64,000 nucleotides of DNA from Paraburkholderia oxyphila NBRC 105797 (lineage in GTDB: Bacteria; Pseudomonadota; Gammaproteobacteria; Burkholderiales; Burkholderiaceae): the NCBI RefSeq assembly GCF_000685075.1, contig NZ_BAYD01000032.1, positions 1 through 64,000 of the forward strand, read 5' to 3'. The notes under the pieces are model-generated. The model searched no databases. It was not told the DNA's origin and worked only from the letters and a program-made list of their open reading frames with translations. Below are positions 17,660 to 26,038 of this stretch, one piece after another. Position 1 is the first letter of the stretch, and each line of letters starts with the position of its first letter. The translations under genes and the position numbers were made by a program.

Positions 17660-17858
17660 GCGAATTCAGCGTGGCAATGCATAGTCGAGCGTGACAGCGC
17701 GCGGCCGAACATGGCCGGATAGAGTAAAACACGCGCGCAGATACCGCGCGCGCTCAGGTGCGCCTGACATCGGAACCCTGCGCGGCAGCCTCGCAGAAAC
17801 TGGAGGACCGCCGCGCACGAGGCGGCGCGCAGCCATCGGGCCGCGCGGCGCGCCTCGC

Positions 17859-18185
17859 TTAGAACGGCATCTTGAAGCCCGGCGGCAGCGGCAGACCGGC
17901 AGTCATGCCGCCCATCTTTTCCTGCGACGTGGCTTCGGCCTTGCGCACGGCGTCGTTGAACGCAGCGGCGACGAGGTCTTCGAGCATGTCCTTGTCGTCG
18001 GCGAGCAGGCTCGGATCGATCGACACGCGGCGCACGTCGTTGCGGCACGTCATCGTCACCTTGACGAGACCGGCGCCCGCCTGACCCTCGACTTCGATCT
18101 GGGCAAGCTGCTCCTGCATCTTCTTCATGTTTTCCTGCATCTGCTGGGCTTGCTTCATGAGCCCGGCGAGTTGACCTTTCAACAT
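17859..18185 (-). CDS. ybaB: YbaB/EbfC family nucleoid-associated protein
   Basis: 108 residues starting MLKGQLAGLMKQAQQMQENM, the coiled Gln/Met-rich helix of YbaB, with the core VKVTMTCRNDVRRVSIDPSLL and a Pro/Gly-rich C-terminus (GLPLPPGFKMPF). Members are small dimeric DNA-binding proteins. A good ribosome binding site (AAGGAGCAGTGAA) precedes the ATG. Lies between dnaX and recR on the same strand. Confidence 0.95.
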   Translation of the reverse strand: MLKGQLAGLMKQAQQMQENMKKMQEQLAQIEVEGQAGAGLVKVTMTCRNDVRRVSIDPSLLADDKDMLEDLVAAAFNDAVRKAEATSQEKMGGMTAGLPLPPGFKMPF

Positions 18186-18266
18186 TTCACTGCTCCTTCT
18201 GGATCATGTGTGATTCGTAAATGATTCGATCGCACCCGCTGTGCCCGGAGCACCGCGCGGCGCGAT

Positions 18267-20765
18267 TCAATGGGCGGTCTGGCTACCGCCCTGCGCGGCC
18301 TCGGGCGCGATCGGCCGGATCGAACCCGGCACGATGCTCGCGCCGAAGTCGCGAATCAGTTGCTGCACGAAAGGATCGGCGCCAATCTCGCGCTCGGCGT
18401 CGCGCTGGCGCTCGGCGCGCGCGGCGGCGTCGAGCGCCGCCGCCGTGCGGCGCGCGGGACCGACCGTGACGTCGACTTCCACGGGCTTGCCGAGGCTTTC
18501 GGCCAGCGCGGCCTTGAGCTTGGCGACCTGCGAGGTCTCCGCGTACTGCGGCACCGGCACGCTGAGCTTGAGCACGCCGCTTTCGAGCGCGGTCAACTCG
18601 CTGTTGAACGCAAGCTGATACGAGATGCCCTTGAGCGGCAGGGTCGCGGCGAGCGCCGGCCAGTCGCCCGCGAAGCCGATGGCGTCGAGCGGGATGCCCG
18701 GCGGCAGCTTGCTCACGTCGACCACGGCGGCGGAGGGGGCCGATTGTGCGGACAGCGCCGACGATGCACCGGCGCGCGGCGCGGCGGACTCGCCTTCGTA
18801 TGCGGGCGCGAAGCTTTCGTCGGGGGATGAGAAATAAGCGTCGTCGGCGCCGAGCGGCACGTACTCGTCGGGCGGGATGTCGTCCCACGGCGGCGCACCC
18901 GATGCGTCCTGCTGCGGGTTCGTCTCCCGCGCGGGCCGGCGTGCCTGGGCTTCTTGCGCGGCGGCGGCTCGACGCGCGGGATCGGGCGTCGGCACTTTCA
19001 CTTCCATGCGGGGAGCTGCGGGCTTCGCGGTGGCCGCGGGCGACGCCGCACTGGCCGTCCCGCGCGGGCCACGTTCTGTGGACACGCGCATGCCCTTGCT
19101 GCGCAGCACGTCGAGCGCCGCACTCGCGCCGCCGGCGCCGGTGGCGCGAGCCGGAGGCGCCTCCATGGCAGGCGTCTCATGCATCTCTTGCGTCACGGAC
19201 TGCGCAGGTGGTGCTGCTGGCGTCTCGATAACGGGCTCAGCAGACGGTGCCGGCGCAACCTGCACCTTGGCCTGCGCTTCAGGCTTCGCATCGTCGCCCG
19301 ATGTGGCCGTGCTCTCGTCTTCCCAAGGCGGCACGACGCGCGCTTGCGCAGCAGGCGCGGCTTGCCCAGCGCTCTGCGCCACCGGTTCCGCGGTTGCTTC
19401 AACGCTCGCGGATACGGCTTGCGCATCGGCACTCGGCGATGAGTTGGCGGCGCCCTGCTTCACGTCTTCCGCCAACACTGCGCGTGACGGTGTGATCGTG
19501 GCTTCGGCCTGCGTTTGTTCCGTGCGTTCGGCGCGCGGCGCAGCGGCCACCGGCCGCGCAACAGCTCGCTCGGCGGGCGCAACGCCCGCCGCCGAAGCTA
19601 CCGCCGGTGCCGCCGCACGCACGCCGGCACCTGCCGCCGCCGGCTTCGAAGCCGGCGCGCTGCCGGCACTGCCAGCGCTCACCGAAGGCTCGAACGCCAG
19701 CATGCGCAGCAGCGTCATGGTAAAGCCCGCGTACTCGTCGGGCGCGAGACCGAGCTCGCTGCGCCCGAGCGTCGCGATCTGATAGAAGAGTTGCACCTGC
19801 TCCGCGCTCAGCACATCGGCGAAGCGGCGCAGATCGTCGGCCTCGGGCCATTCGTCGAGCACCGACGCCGGCGCGAACTGCGCCCACGCCACGCGATGGA
19901 ACAGACTCGCGAGATCCTGCAGCGCTGTCGAGAACGACAGGCTGCGCAGCGACATTTCATCGGCGATCGCGAGCACTTGCGCGCCGTCGCCGACGACCAG
20001 CGCGTCGATCAGGCGAATCAAGTAGCTCTGGTCGAGCGCGCCGAGCATCCCGCGCACGGCCTCTTCCGTCACCTGATTGGCCGAATAGGCGATGGCCTGG
20101 TCGGTGAGCGAGAGCGCGTCGCGCATCGAGCCGTCCGCGGCGCGCGCGAGCAGGCGCAGCGCCTGCGGCTCGAACTCGACCTTCTCTTCGCCGAGAATAT
20201 GCGTGAGATGCTCGACGATGTTGGCGGCCGGCATCTGCTTCAGATTGAACTGCAGGCAGCGCGACAGCACCGTGACCGGAATTTTTTGCGGATCGGTGGT
20301 CGCGAGGATGAACTTGACGTGCGGCGGCGGCTCCTCCAGCGTCTTGAGCATCGCATTGAACGCGTGGTTCGTGAGCATGTGCACTTCGTCGATCATGTAG
20401 ACCTTGAAGCGCGCATCCACCGGCGCATAGACCGCGCGTTCGAGCAGCGCGGCCATTTCGTCGACGCCGCGATTGCTCGCCGCGTCCATCTCGACATAGT
20501 CGACGAAGCGCCCTTCGTCGATTTCCCGGCACGCGCGACAGACGCCGCACGGCTTGGACGTCACGCCGGTCTCACAATTGAGCGCCTTGGCGAAGATGCG
20601 CGAGAGCGTCGTCTTGCCCACGCCGCGCGTGCCCGTGAAGAGATACGCGTGATGGAGACGCCCACCGTCGAGCGCATGCGTGAGCGCGCGCACCACGTGC
20701 TCCTGTCCGACGAGCGAAGCGAAATCCTTCGGTCGCCACTTGCGTGCGAGAACTTGATAGGTCAT
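18267..20765 (-). CDS. dnaX: DNA polymerase III subunits tau/gamma
   Basis: Clamp-loader ATPase and replisome organiser. The 832-residue protein opens MTYQVLARKWRPKDFASLVG. It has Walker A GTRGVGKTT, a zinc module (CETGVTSKPCGVCRAC), MIDEVHMLTNHAFNAML and the sensor TTDPQKIPVTVLSRC. Residues about 370-690 are a long Ala/Pro/Glu/Ser-rich linker, then a C-terminal domain (PLKGISYQLAFNSEL) that in tau contacts the polymerase. I did not see an obvious frameshift site for a separate gamma form. The SRP RNA gene lies upstream on the same strand. Confidence 0.95.
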   Translation of the reverse strand: MTYQVLARKWRPKDFASLVGQEHVVRALTHALDGGRLHHAYLFTGTRGVGKTTLSRIFAKALNCETGVTSKPCGVCRACREIDEGRFVDYVEMDAASNRGVDEMAALLERAVYAPVDARFKVYMIDEVHMLTNHAFNAMLKTLEEPPPHVKFILATTDPQKIPVTVLSRCLQFNLKQMPAANIVEHLTHILGEEKVEFEPQALRLLARAADGSMRDALSLTDQAIAYSANQVTEEAVRGMLGALDQSYLIRLIDALVVGDGAQVLAIADEMSLRSLSFSTALQDLASLFHRVAWAQFAPASVLDEWPEADDLRRFADVLSAEQVQLFYQIATLGRSELGLAPDEYAGFTMTLLRMLAFEPSVSAGSAGSAPASKPAAAGAGVRAAAPAVASAAGVAPAERAVARPVAAAPRAERTEQTQAEATITPSRAVLAEDVKQGAANSSPSADAQAVSASVEATAEPVAQSAGQAAPAAQARVVPPWEDESTATSGDDAKPEAQAKVQVAPAPSAEPVIETPAAPPAQSVTQEMHETPAMEAPPARATGAGGASAALDVLRSKGMRVSTERGPRGTASAASPAATAKPAAPRMEVKVPTPDPARRAAAAQEAQARRPARETNPQQDASGAPPWDDIPPDEYVPLGADDAYFSSPDESFAPAYEGESAAPRAGASSALSAQSAPSAAVVDVSKLPPGIPLDAIGFAGDWPALAATLPLKGISYQLAFNSELTALESGVLKLSVPVPQYAETSQVAKLKAALAESLGKPVEVDVTVGPARRTAAALDAAARAERQRDAEREIGADPFVQQLIRDFGASIVPGSIRPIAPEAAQGGSQTAH

Positions 20766-21061
20766 CCGGAAATTGTATCAGCAACGCCCGCGCGTTCCGA
20801 TGAATCGAAAGGCGCCGGGCGCCCTGTCGACGGGCGCGCCGGGCCGTCGCCGCCGTATCGCTTTGGAACATTTCGCGCGCCCCCCTGCGCACGGCTTCCT
20901 TGCACGCGATTCGCATGCGCGCAAAGCCATGACGAATGCCGAAAACGGGTGCAACGGGACAAACACGGAGCACGCGAGAACCGGCGACGCAGCAACGACG
21001 CACTCAGCGAGAGATAGGGACTGCGAGGGGGAGAAGGAACTGCGGAAGAAAAAAGCGGAAG
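20766..21061. other. Region between ffs and dnaX
   Basis: About 300 bp with no supported gene. Right after the SRP RNA, on the minus strand, comes a C/T-rich stretch with a run of six Ts (about 21048-21053) that may help end the transcript. The dnaX promoter is probably here or upstream of ffs. Confidence 0.45.
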
Positions 21062-21161
21062 GTGACGAGCCCGACCCTCGGCACTGGCGGAAAACGGCTG
21101 TGGCTGCTTCGTTCCCGACCTGACCAGGTTGACCGCCCCTCCATGCGAGGAGGCCCGTCAC
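21062..21161 (-). ncRNA. ffs: Signal recognition particle RNA (small bacterial type, 4.5S)
   Basis: The minus strand reads through the conserved SRP domain IV: CCTGGTCAGGTCGGGAACGA then AGCAGCC, matching the CAGGUC..GGAA..AAGCAGC core bound by Ffh. The ends pair perfectly: GTGACGGGCCT at the 5' end with GGGCTCGTCAC at the 3' end (11 pairs, three of them G-U). An inner GGCGG/CCGCC helix also forms. This fixes a 100-nt RNA. Position upstream of dnaX on the same strand is typical of betaproteobacteria. Confidence 0.93.
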
Positions 21162-21681
21162 GAAGCATTCTAACATCGGTTGCGCCGCATTGCGAATGCC
21201 GCATCGCAAAAGTCTTCGATTAGCCCCCAAACGGCGTACACAAGGAGCGCATCGGATGGGCTGAGCGCGCCCCCGAGCGAAGCGCGCGTACCCTCTTGCA
21301 AACGTGCGCCACACCACAATATCAGCATCGTGCAGTGCGTGCGGCCGCACGCTGTTCTGGGGCAAAGCCGGTCGACAATAGTTTGCCAGTGGTTGGGAAG
21401 CGGTCCCTGCGCAACCGGAACGGTGCACGCCGGCACAAAAAACGCGCGCGTTTCTCATCAAAAACATTGGGAAACCCTGACGCCCACATGCGTACTATCA
21501 CCGTCGGCAACGCATAGGGATTTAGGCTACACTGGCGTCGACCGTTGCCGGGCTAGCTTGGCCGACTGGATCTGGTGCCGCCTGGCAAGGCTTTGGGCGG
21601 TCCCGGATATATTTTGAGTTTTGGTGTATCGTGGCGAGCAATTCATTCAGTCAGCCTCGATCCGAAAGAGGTATTCATACA
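21162..21681. other. Intergenic region between ffs and trxA
   Basis: 520 bp, no supported gene. It should contain the ffs promoter (minus strand) and the trxA promoter (plus strand). The part just before trxA, about 21600-21680, is AT-richer than its surroundings. I cannot assign a hexamer pair. Confidence 0.45.
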
Positions 21682-22008
21682 ATGAGCGAACAAATCAAGC
21701 ACATCAGCGACGCATCGTTCGAACAGGACGTCGTTAAATCCGACAAGCCCGTGCTGCTGGACTTCTGGGCCGAATGGTGCGGCCCCTGCAAAATGATCGC
21801 GCCGATTCTCGACGAGGTCGCGAAGGACTATGGCGATCGCCTGCAAGTCGCGAAGATCAACGTTGACGAGCATCAGTCGACGCCGGTGAAGTTCGGCGTG
21901 CGCGGCATCCCGACGCTGATCCTCTTCAAGAACGGCGCCGTCGCGGCGCAGAAGGTTGGCGCGCTTTCGAAGTCGCAGCTCACCGCGTTCCTGGATAGCC
22001 ACCTGTAA
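21682..22008 (+). CDS. trxA: Thioredoxin 1
   Basis: 108-residue thiol-disulfide oxidoreductase with the active site WCGPC at residues 32-36 and the cis-proline loop GIPTLILFK. The ATG at 21682 follows GAAAGAGGTATTCATACA; the frame extends 17 codons upstream without similarity. trxA-rho is a common proteobacterial arrangement. The 293 bp before rho and its own hairpins suggest rho also has its own transcription control. Confidence 0.96.
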   Translation: MSEQIKHISDASFEQDVVKSDKPVLLDFWAEWCGPCKMIAPILDEVAKDYGDRLQVAKINVDEHQSTPVKFGVRGIPTLILFKNGAVAAQKVGALSKSQLTAFLDSHL

Positions 22009-22042
22009 ATCACGCGTCGCCGCCCTGCCACGCCAACTGATC

Positions 22043-22058
22043 CCTGCTTCGAAGCAGG
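22043..22058. repeat. 16-bp perfect palindrome downstream of trxA
   Basis: CCTGCTTCGAAGCAGG, 35 bp after the trxA stop. It can form a 7-bp stem with a tiny loop, but no T-run follows, so intrinsic termination is doubtful. Confidence 0.6.
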
Positions 22059-22098
22059 ATCGGGCGGTGTAAAGCGCAACAACCAGGCAGCGACTCAA

Positions 22099-22136
22099 CG
22101 GTGCGTGTTGTCCACCGACAACACGCACCGAAAAAA
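22099..22136 (+). promoter_or_regulatory. Strong hairpin with following A-run in the trxA-rho spacer
   Basis: A 13-bp perfect stem (CGGTGCGTGTTGT with ACAACACGCACCG, loop CCACCG), followed by six As. On the plus strand it lacks a T-run; on the minus strand the Ts would lie before the stem. It may be a transcript-end stabilising hairpin for trxA or part of rho leader control. Confidence 0.6.
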
Positions 22137-22184
22137 CATGCCGAAACTTGCCGCCGGGCTCGACTGGCGGCTTCCGGCGTGTGT

Positions 22185-22190
22185 TATGCT
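22185..22190 (+). promoter_or_regulatory. Possible -10 element for rho
   Basis: TATGCT followed by AGAATTCATAAA, the AT-richest stretch of the spacer and about 110 bp before the rho ATG. No convincing -35 was found at 16-18 bp, so the call is weak. Confidence 0.3.
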
Positions 22191-22301
22191 AGAATTCATA
22201 AAGCGTCTACCCGGCGCCCTTATATAAGTCCTTGAGCGGTTCCGCTCGCTTCTTTTCCCCCAGACTTCTTTTCGTCGCATCCTCCCCGACGGGTTCTCCG
22301 T

Positions 22302-23564
22302 ATGCATCTTTCCGAGCTCAAGTCTCAGCACGTGTCCGAATTGATCGAGATGGCCAATGGCCTCGAGATCGAAAATGCGAACCGCCTGCGTAAGCAGGAA
22401 CTCATGTTCGCGATTCTCAAAAAGCGCGCCAAGACGGGCGAAACGATCTTCGGTGACGGCACGCTCGAAGTGCTCCCGGACGGCTTCGGCTTCCTGCGCT
22501 CGCCGGAAACCTCGTATCTCGCCAGCACGGACGATATCTACATCAGCCCGTCGCAGATCCGCCGCTTCAACCTGCACACCGGCGACACGATCGAAGGTGA
22601 AGTGCGTACGCCGAAGGACGGCGAGCGCTACTTCGCGCTCGTGAAGGTGGACAAGGTCAACGGCCAGGCGCCCGAGGCCTCGAAGCACAAGATCATGTTC
22701 GAGAACCTCACGCCGCTGCACCCGAACAAGGTGCTGCTGCTCGAGCGCGAAATGCGCGGTGAGGAGAACGTGACGGGCCGCATCATCGACATGATCGCGC
22801 CCATCGGCAAGGGTCAGCGCGGCCTGCTGGTCGCCTCGCCCAAGTCGGGCAAGACCGTGATGCTTCAGCACATCGCGCACGCGATCAAGCAGAACCATCC
22901 TGACGTGATCCTGTTCGTGCTGCTGATCGACGAGCGTCCTGAAGAAGTGACCGAAATGCAGCGCTCGGTGGCAGGCGAAGTGATCGCCTCGACCTTCGAC
23001 GAACCGGCCGCGCGCCACGTGCAAGTGGCCGAAATGGTCATCGAAAAGGCCAAGCGCCTCGTCGAAATGAAGCACGACGTCGTGATTCTGCTCGACTCCA
23101 TCACGCGTCTCGCACGTGCGTACAACACCGTTGTCCCCGCATCGGGCAAGGTGCTTACGGGCGGTGTGGACGCCAACGCGCTGCAGCGTCCGAAGCGCTT
23201 CTTCGGCGCCGCGCGCAATATCGAAGAAGGCGGCTCGCTCACCATCATCGGCACGGCGCTGATCGAAACCGGCAGCCGCATGGACGACGTGATCTACGAA
23301 GAGTTCAAGGGCACCGGCAACATGGAAGTGCACCTCGAGCGCCGTCTCGCGGAAAAGCGCGTCTACCCGTCGATCAACCTGAACAAGTCGGGCACGCGCC
23401 GCGAAGAGCTGCTGATCAAGCCGGACATCCTCCAGAAGATCTGGGTGCTGCGCAAGTTCATCCACGACATGGACGAAGTCGAGGCCATGGAATTCCTGCT
23501 CGACAAGATCCGCCAGACGAAGAGCAATTCCGAGTTCTTCGAGATGATGCGCCGTGGCGGCTAA
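22302..23564 (+). CDS. rho: Transcription termination factor Rho
   Basis: Hexameric RNA-dependent ATPase-helicase that ends transcription. 420 residues, the normal length. N-terminal Rho-N helix bundle (MHLSELKSQHVSELIEMANG), cold-shock-like RNA-binding domain with GFGFLR at 61-66, Walker A SPKSGKTV around 179-186, Walker B VVILLDSITRLARAYN, and the Q/R loops GKVLTGGVDANAL and GSRMDDVIYEEFKGTGN. Rho genes often autoregulate through their leaders; the 290-bp leader region here could do so. Confidence 0.97.
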   Translation: MHLSELKSQHVSELIEMANGLEIENANRLRKQELMFAILKKRAKTGETIFGDGTLEVLPDGFGFLRSPETSYLASTDDIYISPSQIRRFNLHTGDTIEGEVRTPKDGERYFALVKVDKVNGQAPEASKHKIMFENLTPLHPNKVLLLEREMRGEENVTGRIIDMIAPIGKGQRGLLVASPKSGKTVMLQHIAHAIKQNHPDVILFVLLIDERPEEVTEMQRSVAGEVIASTFDEPAARHVQVAEMVIEKAKRLVEMKHDVVILLDSITRLARAYNTVVPASGKVLTGGVDANALQRPKRFFGAARNIEEGGSLTIIGTALIETGSRMDDVIYEEFKGTGNMEVHLERRLAEKRVYPSINLNKSGTRREELLIKPDILQKIWVLRKFIHDMDEVEAMEFLLDKIRQTKSNSEFFEMMRRGG

Positions 23565-23596
23565 CGCCTCGCCCGTCTCTGCTCTTTGATGTATCG

Positions 23597-23628
23597 CAAA
23601 CGCCCGCGAAAGCGGGCGTTTGTCATTT
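23597..23628 (+). terminator. Hairpin terminator after rho
   Basis: CAAACGCCCGC-GAAA-GCGGGCGTTTG, an 11-bp stem with GAAA tetraloop, 33 bp after the rho stop. The following T content is modest (TCATTTCT). Confidence 0.75.
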
Positions 23629-23693
23629 CTCGCGCCCCGCCGGCGCGCCTTTCCGGCACCGCCCCTTTGCGCCCGGGCAGGCGTACAACCTGT

Positions 23694-23720
23694 ACGTGAA
23701 CGTTCACGTTGGACTATAAT
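23694..23720 (+). promoter_or_regulatory. Candidate MerR-family operator and promoter
   Basis: A perfect 16-bp palindrome ACGTGAACGTTCACGT (23694-23709) ends 5 bp before a consensus -10 TATAAT (23715-23720), 44 bp upstream of the MerR gene. It lies where a MerR-family spacer operator would lie. I infer autoregulation of the regulator-MFS pair; the -35 is poor, as expected for an activated promoter. Confidence 0.7.
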
Positions 23721-23763
23721 CCGGTCGTTGTCTCCACCGCCGCTCCCACGCGGCTGTCCACCG

Positions 23764-24420
23764 ATGTCGAGAGATGCCAGCGCGCTGCTGACGGTGCGCG
23801 ACGCCGCCCAGCGGCTCAACGTCACGCCGCGCACGCTCAAATACTACGAGGAGCGCGGCCTCGTTACGCCCACGCGCAGCGAAGGCCGTTACCGCCTCTA
23901 CGATGAACACGACCTCGAGCAATTTGCCCGCATCCTGCGGCTGCGCGCGCTCGGCTTCTCGCTGCACGGCATTACCGAGATGCTCAAGCGCCCGCTCGAA
24001 TCGGTCGGCGACGGCCGCCGGCGCTATTCGCAGGACTCGCTGCAGCAGATCGCCGACGCGCTCGCGCAGCAGATCGACACGCTCGACGCGCGTATCGCCG
24101 CCGTGCGCCGAGAGCTCAAAGAGGCGCAGACGGTGCGCACCGAACTCGCCGACGATCTCGACTATCTGCGGCAGCGCCTGGCCGGCGTGCCATCGGAAGC
24201 GCTGATCAGCGAGCGCCTGGCCGCCACGCGCCGGCGCAAGGAGACAGCAAAGGCCGCGGGAGCGAGCGCATCCCGCGCGGACGCTTCCTCGCGCGCGGAA
24301 GCGAAAGCCGGCAAGCGCGGCGGCCATGAAAGCGGCACCCCGCTTGATCCCGGCCCCGCCGGGACAGGCGACGACAGCGAAAGCGCGGACAAGCGCGAGC
24401 ACGGGAGCGTTCGCGAATGA
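23764..24420 (+). CDS. MerR family transcriptional regulator
   Basis: 218 residues. MerR winged helix-turn-helix: LLTVRDAAQRLNVTPRTLKYYEERGLVTPTR then GRYRLYDEHDLEQFARILRLRALGFSL at about residues 8-75. A coiled-coil dimerisation helix follows (DALAQQIDTLDARIAAVRREL), then an Ala/Arg/Gly-rich tail from about 160. There are no metal-binding cysteines, so it is not a metal sensor; an organic ligand is likelier. The ATG at 23764 matches the domain start. Its stop overlaps the MFS start (ATGA), so it probably controls that pump. Confidence 0.88.
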   Translation: MSRDASALLTVRDAAQRLNVTPRTLKYYEERGLVTPTRSEGRYRLYDEHDLEQFARILRLRALGFSLHGITEMLKRPLESVGDGRRRYSQDSLQQIADALAQQIDTLDARIAAVRRELKEAQTVRTELADDLDYLRQRLAGVPSEALISERLAATRRRKETAKAAGASASRADASSRAEAKAGKRGGHESGTPLDPGPAGTGDDSESADKREHGSVRE

Positions 24421-25973
24421 GCAGCGTCCCCACTCGCGAGCCGATCTTCAGCGCGACGCGCCTGCGAGGAGACTTTTTCCCCTGGGTGCTCGCGCTCGCG
24501 ACCGGCCTCGACTACTACGACAACGCCATCTTTTCGTTCTTCACGAGCTACATTGCCGGCGGCATCAACGCCTCGCCCGACGAGCTCGTCTGGGCGTCCA
24601 GCGCTTACGCCGTGTGCGCCGTGCTCGGCATCCTGCAGCAGCAATGGTGGGTCGAGCGCATCGGCTACCGGCGCTACGTGAGCGGCTGCCTGCTGCTCTA
24701 CGCGGCGGGCTCGGTGGCGGCGGCCCTCTGCGAGTCGTCGATCGAGCTCGCCTTCGCGCGTGGTTTTCAGGGCTATTTCATTGGCCCGATGATGGGCACC
24801 TGCCGCATCCTGATCCAGATTTCGTTCACACCGCAGCAGCGCCCCGTGGCGACGCGCGCGTTCCTGATCCTGATCGTGCTCTCCAGCGCGCTCGCGCCGC
24901 TCGCGGGCGGTTTTCTCGTCTCGCATTTCGACTGGCGCGCCCTCTTCGCGTTTTCCGCTCCCGCAGGCGTGCTCTACGCGGTGCTCTCCCTGCTCGCGCT
25001 GCCCAACTCCGGCCACGTGCTGCCCGAGGAGCGCGGCGATTCCCATTTCTGGCCCTACATCATCTTCGCGCTTGCGCAAGGTGCGCTGCAGATCGCCATG
25101 CAGCAGGTGCGCTTCGAGCTGTTCAGCACCTCGCCCGGCATCATGTTGCTGACCGTGGCCGGCATGGCCGCGCTCGCGTGGTTCGTCTGGCAGCAGTGGC
25201 ATCATCCGAAGCCGCTCATGCGCCTGCACGCGCTACGCGAAAAGCCGTTTCGCGTCGGGCTGCTGCTCTACATGGTCTATTACTATCAGAGCACGGCGCT
25301 CAGCTACCTGGTCTCGCGCTTTCTCGAAGGCGGCCTGAACTATCCCGTGGAAAATGCCGGGCGCCTCACCGGCATCACCTCGCTGATCTCCGCTTCGGCG
25401 CTGTTCTTCTATTTCCGCTACTCGAAGTTCATCACGCACAAGAAGTGGATCATCGTGCCGGGCTTCGTGCTCGCGGCGTTCATCTCGTTCTGGATGACGC
25501 GCCTCACGCCCGACACCAGCGAGAGCTGGCTCATTTTCCCGCTGCTGCTGCGCGGCCTCCTGCTGCTCTTCATCGTGCTGCCGGTGGCGAACCTCACCTT
25601 CCGCATCTTCGCGATCGAGGAGTTCACGCACGGATACCGCTTGAAAAATGTCGTCCGTCAGTTGACGATATCGTTCGCGACCGCAACGATCATCATCGTC
25701 GAGCAGCACCGGCTGGCGCTGCACCAGTCGCGGCTCGCGGAATTCGTGAACCCGCTCAACCCGATTTTCCAGAACACGTACGCGACGCTCACGCATGCCT
25801 TCGAAGCGCTCGGCCGCTCGCCTGGCGAGGCGCACGGGCTCGCGCTCGTGCAGGTGAGCCGCATGGTCGCGCAGCAGGCGAGCTTTTTGAGCTCGCTCGA
25901 CGGGTTCTATTTCCTGATCGGCGTGGCCGTGTGCGGCGGGATTTTCGCCGCGTGGCAAAAGCAGATCGACTGA
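24417..25973 (+). CDS. MFS transporter, EmrB/QacA-like (DHA2-type)
   Basis: 518 residues with about 12-14 hydrophobic segments. The N-terminal half has FQGYFIGPMMGTCRILIQI and FLILIVLSSALAPLAGGFL, the latter matching motif C-like sequence of drug:proton antiporters. A hydrophilic, probably extracytoplasmic, stretch occurs near 445-490 before the last membrane span. Translationally coupled to the upstream MerR gene by a 4-bp overlap. Export of a toxic compound sensed by that regulator is a reasonable inference; the substrate is unknown. Confidence 0.85.
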   Translation: MSSVPTREPIFSATRLRGDFFPWVLALATGLDYYDNAIFSFFTSYIAGGINASPDELVWASSAYAVCAVLGILQQQWWVERIGYRRYVSGCLLLYAAGSVAAALCESSIELAFARGFQGYFIGPMMGTCRILIQISFTPQQRPVATRAFLILIVLSSALAPLAGGFLVSHFDWRALFAFSAPAGVLYAVLSLLALPNSGHVLPEERGDSHFWPYIIFALAQGALQIAMQQVRFELFSTSPGIMLLTVAGMAALAWFVWQQWHHPKPLMRLHALREKPFRVGLLLYMVYYYQSTALSYLVSRFLEGGLNYPVENAGRLTGITSLISASALFFYFRYSKFITHKKWIIVPGFVLAAFISFWMTRLTPDTSESWLIFPLLLRGLLLLFIVLPVANLTFRIFAIEEFTHGYRLKNVVRQLTISFATATIIIVEQHRLALHQSRLAEFVNPLNPIFQNTYATLTHAFEALGRSPGEAHGLALVQVSRMVAQQASFLSSLDGFYFLIGVAVCGGIFAAWQKQID

Positions 25974-26038
25974 GCCGAACGACGCCTGAACGCACCCGGC
26001 GGCGCACCTGAAGACGCAACCGAAGACGCAACTGAGCG

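Noticed and set aside
20773..21617. Several open frames over the ffs region
   Set aside because: They overlap the SRP RNA on either strand and have no protein-like features.
22043..22058. Intrinsic terminator for trxA
   Set aside because: The palindrome has no following T-run; kept only as a repeat.
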